Positions 40,974-47,676 of a DNA stretch of 47,676 bases are shown piece by piece. This DNA is from a virus. Numbering within the stretch: position 1 is the stretch's first letter; each line of letters opens with the position of its first letter. Under the pieces are notes generated by a model that was not told where the DNA came from, did no database searches, and worked only from the letters and a program-made list of their open reading frames with translations. The stretch is from IMG/VR virus record IMGVR_UViG_3300046167_000911, positions 1 to 47,676 of that record; one strand, written 5' to 3'. A program made the translations under genes and the position numbers.

Positions 40974-41879
40974 ATGAAAGGAAATAGTTTATTAAATGAG
41001 AAATACAGACCACTTACTTTAGACAAGTTTGTTGGGAATGAAAACCTAAAAAAAACAATACAACAATTTCTTGACCAAAATGATATTGTTAATATGCTTT
41101 TATATGGAGGGGCAGGAACTGGAAAATCTACTCTAGCTAAATTAATAGTACATAACCTGGATTGTGATTCTCTCCTCATCAATGCTTCGGATGAACGTGG
41201 TATTGAAACGATTCGTGATAAAGTACAAAGCTTTGCAAGTGTTGCTTCTTTTAAACCACTTAAAGTGGTCATTTTGGATGAAGCTGATTTTCTTACTATC
41301 CAAGCGCAAGCTTCACTCCGTAATATTATTGAAACTTTCTCACGTACGACGCGTTTTATCATGACTTGTAATTTTGTAGAGCGTATTATTGACCCTCTAC
41401 AATCTAGATGTCAGGTACTTAAAATTGTACCTCCTACTAAAAAGGATGTTGCTAAACACTTAGCAGGCATTTTAGATAAAGAATCCATTTCTTTTGAAAT
41501 AAATGATCTAGTACCTTTAGTTAATCAATATTATCCTGATTTACGTAAATGTATTAATACTATACAGTTATCTACACAGGATAATATATTAAAACTAGAC
41601 CAATCGGTATTAGTATCATCGAATTATATAGATAAAATAATTACAGCGTTATCAAATAAAGCAAAATTCAACGATATACGTCAAATTATTGCTGATTCTA
41701 ATAATGATGATTTCGATGAATTATTTAGAGCACTATACGAAAGATCATCCGAATATCTACCAGGCAAAGAAGGTACAGCAGCTATTTTAATAAATGAACA
41801 CCAATACAAAGCAAATTTCCGTATTGATAAGGAAATAAATATTTCTTCTCTTTTACAACAAATACTAAATAATAAATAA
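40974..41879 (+). CDS. 44: Clamp loader large subunit (gp44-like AAA+)
   Basis: 301 residues, similar to T4 gp44 (319). LLNEKYRPLTLDKFVGNENL at 5-24, Walker A YGGAGTGKSTLAKL near 44, VVILDEADFLT near 98, sensor 1 RFIMTCNFVERI near 124, and the arginine-finger segment DPLQSRCQVL near 139. ATPase that opens and loads the clamp with gp62, whose gene follows after a hypothetical gene and the GIY-YIG insertion. Confidence 0.88.
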   Translation: MKGNSLLNEKYRPLTLDKFVGNENLKKTIQQFLDQNDIVNMLLYGGAGTGKSTLAKLIVHNLDCDSLLINASDERGIETIRDKVQSFASVASFKPLKVVILDEADFLTIQAQASLRNIIETFSRTTRFIMTCNFVERIIDPLQSRCQVLKIVPPTKKDVAKHLAGILDKESISFEINDLVPLVNQYYPDLRKCINTIQLSTQDNILKLDQSVLVSSNYIDKIITALSNKAKFNDIRQIIADSNNDDFDELFRALYERSSEYLPGKEGTAAILINEHQYKANFRIDKEINISSLLQQILNNK

Positions 41880-41894
41880 TAAATAATAAATAAT
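41867..41894. repeat. Four tandem AAATAAT units at the gp44 stop
   Basis: Four perfect heptamers spanning the stop codon of the clamp loader gene and the leader of the next gene. The 7-base unit rotates TAA through all three frames, giving stop codons in every frame. Confidence 0.7.
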
Positions 41895-41898
41895 AATT

Positions 41899-42144
41899 AT
41901 GCAACAACAAATGCAACAACCACCAATTGACTTAAAAAACACAACACCTATTGAAAACTTTGATGGGGGTGTTTTATTTACACAAGGAGTACTTCTTCGG
42001 ACCGTTAGCAAATTTGTAATGGGTACAGACGAAGATGCTCTACTACCAATCCCAGTTTTTTATGACCCATCAACTAAGAAAATTCTTAAATCATCGGTTC
42101 CAAAAGAACTTAGAGAAGAATTAGCTGATGAATTAATGGACTAA
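41899..42144 (+). CDS. Small hypothetical protein
   Basis: 81 residues: Gln-rich start (MQQQMQQPPIDLKNTTPIEN), LFTQGVLLRTVSKFVMGTDE, DPSTKKILKSSVPKELREEL with an acidic helical end. Located between gp44 and the GIY-YIG gene. A short late-transcription or loader accessory factor is possible by position only. Confidence 0.55.
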   Translation: MQQQMQQPPIDLKNTTPIENFDGGVLFTQGVLLRTVSKFVMGTDEDALLPIPVFYDPSTKKILKSSVPKELREELADELMD

Positions 42145-42186
42145 GTTTGAAGAATATCTTTGATTGGTAATGAAGAATATTTTTAC

Positions 42187-42198
42187 CATATGTATAAC
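42187..42198 (+). promoter_or_regulatory. Putative late promoter, ATATGTATAA variant
   Basis: CATATGTATAACCAAAA around 42187-42203, just before the GIY-YIG ATG at 42207. One base differs from the ATATGTATAAT core. Confidence 0.5.
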
Positions 42199-42206
42199 CA
42201 AAATAT

Positions 42207-42815
42207 ATGGCACATATTTACAAAATTACTAATCCTAAAGAAGAAGTATATATAGGACAAACAATTGATTTAAAAGGAAGAATGCATCGTTATTCAACCG
42301 TTAGTAAATCATCTCTGGGTCGAAGTATATATAATTCTTTAAAAAAATATGGTTGGGATAATCATACTTTTGATGTTATTGAAGTCTGTGAGGAAAATAA
42401 ATTAAATGAACGAGAAAGATTTTGGATCAAAAAATTTAACAGTTTTAATAAAGGTTTAAATTTAACAGAAGGTGGTTCAAGTGGAAGACATAACCATGAA
42501 ACATGTTTGAAAAAATCCAAATCTATGACTGGAAAAACTCATAGTAAAGAAACACGTCAAAAAATGAGTGATACTAAAAAGAATCACCCAATGTATACTA
42601 AGGAATGGAAAGATAAAATGAGAAAAGGGGCTTGGAGTTCAAAAACAAGTGCTAAACCTATTTTACAATTTGATAAAGAACATAACCTTATAAAAGAATG
42701 GGAATCCAGCAGAAAAGCAGCTAGGGAATTAGGACTTCATATAGGTCCATTATCCAGTGCGTTAAATGGTAAATACCATACTTGTGGGGGGTTTGTTTGG
42801 AAATTTAAAGAATAA
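42207..42815 (+). CDS. GIY-YIG homing endonuclease
   Basis: 202 residues. The nuclease core shows HIYKITNPKEEVYIGQTIDL (the GIY...YIG strands are IYK and YIG), RMHRYSTV and GWDNHTFDVIEVCEENKLNE with the catalytic Glu in NERERFWIKKF. It is followed by NUMOD-type DNA-recognition modules (SKSMTGKTHSKETRQKMSDT, KPILQFDKEHNLIKEWESSR, GGFVWKFKE). It lies between the gp44 and gp62 loader genes, a typical free-standing homing location, with its own late-type promoter. Confidence 0.9.
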   Translation: MAHIYKITNPKEEVYIGQTIDLKGRMHRYSTVSKSSLGRSIYNSLKKYGWDNHTFDVIEVCEENKLNERERFWIKKFNSFNKGLNLTEGGSSGRHNHETCLKKSKSMTGKTHSKETRQKMSDTKKNHPMYTKEWKDKMRKGAWSSKTSAKPILQFDKEHNLIKEWESSRKAARELGLHIGPLSSALNGKYHTCGGFVWKFKE

Positions 42816-42825
42816 ATTGTATATT
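42797..42825 (+). promoter_or_regulatory. Promoter, TTGG-N19-TATATT class, predicted leaderless
   Basis: TTGG at 42797-42800, in the end of the GIY-YIG gene, and TTG-TATATT with the box at 42820-42825, spacing 19. The gp62-like ATG is 7 nt further on, at 42833. It re-establishes gp62 expression downstream of the mobile gene. Confidence 0.7.
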
Positions 42826-42832
42826 ATACTAT

Positions 42833-43255
42833 ATGAATGAAATATCAAATATATTCGATTGGCTTAAATGTATTAATACTACTAAACCCCCAGTCGAATC
42901 TTTTACAGATAAAGATTGGGAGGTTTGGAATAGCTATATGATACACAGGTTCATTAGCATGAATCCTGATTATATTGAAATAGTAAATTACGTACAAGAT
43001 TTTCCACCTCAAGAAAAAAGAATGATTTATTCTATTTATAAAGAATTCATTCCTAAAAATAATAAATGGAGTAAATATATTAAATCTAAGATAAAACAAC
43101 CTAATAAAGATTTAATAAACCACATCAAAGATTATTTTGAATGTTCTAGTAGAGAAGCAAAAGAATATATAAATATATTGGCTCCCACAGAAATAAATCG
43201 TATATTAACTAATAAGGGGTTAGATAAAAAAGAAATAAAACCATTATTAAAATGA
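42833..43255 (+). CDS. 62: Clamp loader small subunit (gp62-like)
   Basis: 140 residues, shorter than T4 gp62 (187). FTDKDWEVWNSYMIHRFISM near 25, QDFPPQEKRMIYSIYKEFIP near 58, KNNKWSKYIKSKIKQPNKDL near 78 and DYFECSSREAKEYINILAPT near 105 match the pattern of gp62 in marine T4-like phages (W..K repeat, then SREAKEY). With gp44 it forms the loader. It overlaps the next gene by 4 bases. Confidence 0.75.
   Translation: MNEISNIFDWLKCINTTKPPVESFTDKDWEVWNSYMIHRFISMNPDYIEIVNYVQDFPPQEKRMIYSIYKEFIPKNNKWSKYIKSKIKQPNKDLINHIKDYFECSSREAKEYINILAPTEINRILTNKGLDKKEIKPLLK
43178..43206 (+). promoter_or_regulatory. Promoter inside gp62, TTGG-N19-TATATT class
   Basis: TTGGCTCCCA at 43178-43187 and TCG-TATATT with the box at 43201-43206, spacing 19, 45 nt before the ATG at 43252. 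It has the extended TTGGYTnCCC form although translated. Confidence 0.65.
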
Positions 43256-43482
43256 CAAAAGAATTATATACAATGTTAAAAACATCTGCTGAAGCAGATA
43301 AAGCTAAAGCATTATTATCACTTGAATTATTAGGTAATAAAGCAGTAGGTATTGGTGATCATTCAACAGAAGATTTTTATAAGAATGCTGAAAAAGCACT
43401 TGCAATGTTAGTTGATGCTGATGACAGATTATCAGTATTAAACATATACTTTTTAGATAGTAAAGAACAAATTAATGGGTAG
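43252..43482 (+). CDS. Small hypothetical helical protein
   Basis: 76 residues, Ala/Lys/Leu-rich helices (LKTSAEADKAKALLSLELLG, STEDFYKNAEKALAMLVDAD). It starts 4 bases inside gp62 and ends 8 inside the next gene. No family recognised. Confidence 0.55.
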   Translation: MTKELYTMLKTSAEADKAKALLSLELLGNKAVGIGDHSTEDFYKNAEKALAMLVDADDRLSVLNIYFLDSKEQING

Positions 43483-43894
43483 TACAGTAAGTAAATACGA
43501 AGAAAATATGAGTAGTAGAGAAATTAGTGATGCAAAAAATGGTAAAACCATTAAAGAAGATGTAATTTTACATTTTGAAAATCAATATCCTGAATTAGCA
43601 GAAGAATTTTCAATTATACAAGAGGAACAATATGAATTGTTTGCTAGAAAGATGATGGATTACGGTTTAAATAATGTTACATTAGGTGGAGATATCGTTA
43701 ATAACAGCGATGATAAAAAATTCTCACTAACTGGGTTAACTATTAGATTGACTGATAAAATTAACCGTTTAAGAAATCTAGTGGTAAGTGGGAAACAATA
43801 TGTTAAAGATGAGGGTATGGAAGACACATTTATTGATATTGCCAATTATGGGATCATAGGAATGATTGTGGGGCGCAACAAGTGGAAGAAATAG
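43475..43894 (+). CDS. Nmad1/DUF1599-like nucleotide-modification-associated protein
   Basis: 139 residues. EEQYELFARKMMDYGLNNVT near 50, LTGLTIRLTDKINRLRNLVV near 90 and EDTFIDIANYGIIGMIVGRN near 118 match the DUF1599 pattern, K-x-x-DYG-N ... G-x3-R-x2-DKI-RL-NL ... E-x3-D-x2-NYG. The family has been named nucleotide modification associated domain 1. It fits the deazaguanine theme, though its reaction is not established. Stop and next start are adjacent. Confidence 0.75.
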   Translation: MGSTVSKYEENMSSREISDAKNGKTIKEDVILHFENQYPELAEEFSIIQEEQYELFARKMMDYGLNNVTLGGDIVNNSDDKKFSLTGLTIRLTDKINRLRNLVVSGKQYVKDEGMEDTFIDIANYGIIGMIVGRNKWKK

Positions 43895-43895
43895 T

Positions 43896-44872
43896 TTGGC
43901 TAAAAAGATACCTAAAATAGTAGAGGAAATTCGTAGTAACCCTCCTAAAGAGATTAATTTTGCATACCAGAAAAACATCTCATTTTCACAAATGTCTATA
44001 TTTAGAAGTTGTGCTTATAGGTGGAAACTACAATATAAAGATAAGATAAAGAGATTTAACTCATCTATTCATACTGTATTTGGTACTGCAATTCATGAAG
44101 TAATGCAACATTATTTAGATGTAGCATATGAAAATTCTTTTGCTCATGCTGATAGGAATATTGATATGGAAGAATTCTTCCAAGAAAAAGTTTATAGGTG
44201 AGTATCAAAAACAATATAAATCTAATAAAAACGAACATTTTTCTTCTGCTGAAGAAATGAGAGAATTTTTTGAGGATGGTATTGCTATATTAGAATGGTT
44301 TAAGAAAAAACGTAGTAAATATTTTACTAAAAAGGGTACATACTTAGTTGGTTGTGAAATTCCCAATTGTAATTGCACCAAATAAAATGTTAAATAACGT
44401 ATTATACATGGGGTATCTAGATGTTGTAACATATTGTGAAACAACAGATACATTCAAGATAATCGACATAAAAACCAGTACTAAAGGTTGGAGCTCTTAT
44501 GATAAAAAGAATGAAGATAAACATTTTCAATTAATACTCTACAAAAAATTCTTCTCAGAACAATATGGAATACCTTTAGATAAAATTGAAATTGAGTTTT
44601 TGATTGTAAAAAGAAAAGTACTAGATTGGGATGATGAAAAAATAATGTCACCTCATCAAGCCTATAGAGTACAACAATTTGTACCACCTAGTGGAAAAAT
44701 AAAAATAAATAGAGCTAGTAATGCTGTAAACGATTTTATAACAGAATGTTTTAGTTCAAGTGGGAAAATTAAAGAAATAGAATATCCAAAATCACCATCA
44801 AAATGGAATTGTACTTTTTGTAGTTTTGGAGATGATAAAGAATTATGTGGAGCCAAACAACATTTTTCGTAA
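43896..44872 (+). CDS. PD-(D/E)XK nuclease (RecB/Cas4-like), two frameshifts
   Basis: Three frames join (extra bases near 44200 and 44362) into about 324 residues from TTG 43896, just after the preceding TAG; a longer TTG start at 43866 would overlap it. FSQMSIFRSCAYRWKLQYKD near 28 and TVFGTAIHEVMQHYL near 58 are the RecB-family helical motifs. Then come GCEIP, GYLDVVTYC and FKIIDIKTSTKG near 190 (Glu, Asp and D-x-K active-site residues), and a QFQLILYKKF-like helix. C-terminal CTFCSFGDDKELC may bind zinc or an iron-sulfur cluster with the early Cys, as in Cas4. Probable DNA exonuclease in recombination or repair. Confidence 0.78.
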
Positions 44873-44877
44873 TTTCC

Positions 44878-44906
44878 TGTATACGTATATATAATAAAAT
44901 AATGTT
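44878..44906 (+). promoter_or_regulatory. Possible promoter before the small gene at 44923
   Basis: CTGTATACGTATATATAATA is an AT-rich box resembling both motif classes. No TTGG lies 19 bases upstream. Weak. Confidence 0.3.
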
Positions 44907-44922
44907 TTAATAAATAAAGACT

Positions 44923-45108
44923 ATGGCCAATAAAGAAATGACACTAACTAGTGTTAAAGTTAAAAGTGAATTATTTCAAGAATTCCGTGTAGAATGTGTA
45001 AAAAGAAAATTTTCATTCCAAAAACTTGCTGATAGAGCTATCTATTTGTATCTTACAGATGAAGATTTCCGTAAACAAATTACTAACCAAATTAATTTAG
45101 ATTTGTAG
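44923..45108 (+). CDS. Small ribbon-helix-helix-like protein
   Basis: 61 residues: a beta strand MTLTSVKVKSELFQEFRVEC, then helices KRKFSFQKLADRAIYLYLTD and DFRKQITNQI. Strand plus two helices fits MetJ/Arc (ribbon-helix-helix) regulators, which often read VKV...L...F...C. It may be a transcription regulator; uncertain because it is short. Confidence 0.55.
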   Translation: MANKEMTLTSVKVKSELFQEFRVECVKRKFSFQKLADRAIYLYLTDEDFRKQITNQINLDL

Positions 45109-45113
45109 ATTTC

Positions 45114-46554
45114 ATGAATAAAGACTTTAAATATATCCCTAAGGATAAAAGAAAAAAGATACTTCTAATTTGTGATGATATTAGAGTACATTCTGGAGTT
45201 GCAACAGTAGCTAAAGAAATTGTAATGCATACCTCACAACATTTTAATTGGGTACAAATAGCAGGATCTATTAATCATCCTGAAAAGAATAAGAGGTTAG
45301 ATTTATCACCTTCAACAAATAAAATTACAGGATTAGAAGATTCATCTATAATACTATACCCTTCAGATGGGTACGGGAGTACACAAATGATAAGAGAAAT
45401 AATAAAAATAGAGAAACCAGATGCTTTATTTTTATTTACCTGACCCAAGATATTTTATGCATATATGGAATATGGAACAAGAAATTAGAAAAAATATCCC
45501 AATTTCTTATTTAAATATTTGGGATGATTATCCTGCTCCAATGTATAATAGACCTTACTATGAAGCTTGTGATTTATTGATGGGGATTTCTAAACAAACC
45601 GTTAATATTAATAAATTAGTATTAAAAGGTCATGAAGGTAATAAAATATTTAAATATATACCCCATGGAAAAGATATTACTAATTTCTTTCCTATCGATG
45701 GTAATGATTTAGATTATAACAACTTCAAATCCTCTTTATTTGGGAATAAAAAACCTAAATTTACCTTATTCTTCAACTCTAGGAACATTAGAAGAAAACA
45801 AATTCCAGATGCAATGTTAGCTTTTAGAGCATTTTTAGATTCACTACCAAAAGAAGAAGCTAAAGAATGTTATATGGTTTTAAAAACTGAAAAAGTAACA
45901 GATGCTGGGACAGATTTACCTAAAATAAAAGAATATCTTTTTGAGGAAGAATATAAAAATAATGTAATTTTTATAGACCAAAGATTGTCAGAACAACAAT
46001 TAAATTGGTTGTATAATATGGCTGATGTTCATATTTTACTTACCTCTAATGAAGGTTGGGGACTAGCAAATACTGAAGCAATGTTAGCTGGAACACCAAT
46101 TATAGCTAATACCACTGGTGGTATGCAAGACCAAATGAGATTTGTAGATGAAAATGGAGAATGGTTTACACCAAGTGCTGATATACCTTCTAACCATAGA
46201 GGAACTTATAAAGAACATGGTGAATGGGCATTCCCAGTTTATCCAACTTCAAGATCAATTCAAGGTTCCCCTCCAACCCCTTATATTTTTGATGATAGAT
46301 GTAGATGGGAAGATGCAATGGAAAGAATACAAGAATGTTATAAACTAGGTAGAAAAGAATTAAAACAAAGAGGTTTGAAAGGAAGAGAATGGGCTTTAAG
46401 TGAGGAAGCAGGGTTTAATTCTAAACATCAAGCAGAAAGAGTTATTGAAGCCTTAGATACATTATTTGATACTTGGGAACCAAGAGAAAAATACGAAGTA
46501 ATTAATACTAATGATTATAAAGGTAAATTTTTAAACCATAAAATTATATACTAA
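45114..46554 (+). CDS. Glycosyltransferase, GT4-like, one frameshift
   Basis: Two frames join near 45440 (extra T; DALFLFT to DPRYFMHIW) into about 479 residues. N-terminal Rossmann domain KKILLICDDIRVHSGVATVA, then PYYEACDLLMGISKQTVNIN, IPHGKDITNFFP and KPKFTLFFNSRNIRRKQIPD. The C-terminal nucleotide-sugar site SNEGWGLANTEAMLAGTPII carries the E-x7-E motif of GT-B enzymes. It follows a small gene by 5 bases and overlaps the next glycosyltransferase (TAATG). Target unknown: virion protein, host glycan or modified phage DNA. Confidence 0.82.
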
Positions 46555-47676
46555 TGAGTAAACCAAGATTTGTAATTTCATCACCATTCGATACCTATTC
46601 AGCGGATACGGAGTCATGATCTAGAGACATCATCAAAGCCATAATAGAATTAGATAAATATGAAGTTCAACTTTTACCCCAAAAATGGGGAGAAACTTCA
46701 TGGGGTTTTTGTAAAGACCATCCCTGAATGGGAATTTTTATTAGACCATGTAGTACCACAAAATTGGCAACAAACCCAACCCGAAATTTGGGCCTCAAAT
46801 TACCATACCAAATGAATTCCAACCTATTGGAAAATATAATATTGGTATAACTGCTGGAATTGAATCTACTGCTTGTAAACCTGAATGGGTTGAAGGATTA
46901 AATAGAATGGATATGAATTGGGTTTCTTCTAAATTTGCTAAGGATACATTTGAAAAAATGGTTTTTGATAAAAAAGACCAAAGAACAGGTCAAGTAGTAC
47001 AACAAGTAAAGTTAAATAAACCTATTGAAGTTGTATTTGAAGGAGCAAATTTAACAACTTATAAATCCCCTCAACCAATCAGAAATTAAAACCATAGACT
47101 TAAAAGAAATCAAAGAAGAGTTTTGTTATTTATTTGTTGGTCATTGGATGCAAGGTGAATTTGGTCATGATAGAAAAAATGTAGGTGTATTAGTTAAATC
47201 CTTTTATGATGCTTTTAGACATAAAGTAGGTAAAAAACCAGCTTTGATATTAAAATCATCAACAGGAGTTGCCTCTTATTTAAGTAGAGATTCTATTTTA
47301 GATAAAATTAAAACTATAAGAGATAGTTATGGAGATGTTAAATTACCTAATATCTATTTATTGAATGGGGAATTTGATGATTCTGAAGTAAATGAATTAT
47401 ATAATCATTCTAAGGTTAAAGCAATGGTTAGTTTTACTAAAGGAGAAGGATTTGGTCGTCCTTTATTGGAATTTGGGTTGACTGGTAAACCAATTATAGC
47501 ATCTGGATGGAGTGGTCATACTGATTTTTTACATTCCGAATATAACGTATTATTGTCTGGAAAGTTAGAAAATGTTCACCCATCAGCAGCCAATAATTGG
47601 TTAATACAAGAATCTCAATGGTTTCAAGTAAATGCACAACAAGGGATTAGTGCTTTAAAAGAAGTTTATAAAAATT
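46554..47676 (+). CDS. Second glycosyltransferase, 3'-truncated by the window, several frameshifts
   Basis: A conserved protein is readable across at least four shifts (near 46605, 46725, 46790 and 47085): SKPRFVISSPFDTYS, SRDIIKAIIELDKYEVQLLP, IGKYNIGITAGIESTACKPE, LNRMDMNWVSSKFAKDTFEK, FCYLFVGHWMQGEFGHDRKN, then MVSFTKGEGFGRPLLEFGLT and KPIIASGWSGHTDFL. The GEGFGRPLLEFGLTGKP segment is the GT-B donor site. The frame is open at base 47676. It is read in sequence with the preceding enzyme, so the two probably add successive sugars to one acceptor. Confidence 0.72.

Noticed and set aside
6049-47090. Programmed ribosomal frameshifting as an explanation of broken genes
   Set aside because: No consistent slippery heptamer or downstream structure. 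Too many unrelated housekeeping genes are affected, in both directions, mostly at homopolymers.

Overview
The window is an AT-rich segment of a T4-like (myovirus-type) phage genome. Every gene I can support lies on the + strand. A marine or aquatic Bacteroidota (flavobacterial) host is the best inference. The evidence is: promoters with a -33 TTGG and a -7 TATATT box resembling the Bacteroidota TTTG / TAnnTTTG consensus; starts without Shine-Dalgarno sites, usually preceded by A/T-rich runs; Bacteroidota-type small proteins (a histone H1-like protein, a DUF4494-like protein); and a DUF285/BspA-repeat adhesin. T4-type modules are a gp53-like baseplate protein, a tail-hub peptidase, gp32-like SSB, UvsX, RNase H-type exonuclease, DnaB/gp41 helicase, NrdA/NrdB, a split family-B polymerase (gp43), gp45 clamp and the gp44/gp62 clamp loader.

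Layout. 1-5980: baseplate and tail genes ending in a long adhesin with a PKD-like domain and DUF285 repeats. 6000-15040: replication, recombination and nucleotide genes (a divergent family-A-like polymerase, SSB, UvsX, exonuclease, helicase, NrdB, NrdA), closed by a strong terminator. 15091-20516: a block of exported proteins (CsgG-like secretin, cohesin-like protein, lipoprotein, outer-membrane beta-barrel) behind a putative late promoter. 20516-23161: probable lysis/membrane block (holin-like proteins, DUF5675 protein, a large coiled-coil membrane protein). 23165-33000: many small genes, a tRNA-Gln and a 7-deazaguanine pathway (folE2, queD, queE, queC and a DpdA/TGT-like transferase) that probably modifies phage DNA. 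33009-36461: DNA polymerase B split into two genes by a two-gene insertion. 36473-43255: clamp, Hsp20, GroES, GroEL, H1-like protein and clamp loader, with a GIY-YIG homing endonuclease between the loader genes. 43252-47676: an Nmad1/DUF1599-like protein, a PD-(D/E)XK nuclease and two glycosyltransferases, the second cut by the window end.

The least expected signals are regulatory. At least eleven sites match TTGG (or a one-base variant) - exactly 19 nt - TATATT, mostly with an extended TTGGYTnCCC upstream half, and nearly all sit just upstream of a gene. Three are followed at the predicted transcript start by a small stem-loop whose stem changes sequence but keeps pairing around a constant ATGG. 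Three others put the -7 box 6-7 nt from the ATG, predicting leaderless mRNAs. A second motif, ATATGTATAAT, precedes the export block, the lysis block, hsp20 and both homing endonucleases and looks like a late promoter.

Caution: about 20 one-base frameshifts break otherwise well-conserved genes, nearly all in or beside short homopolymers. This looks like uncorrected long-read error rather than biology. I join the pieces and say so in each entry. All identifications are from reading motifs by eye; no database search was run.
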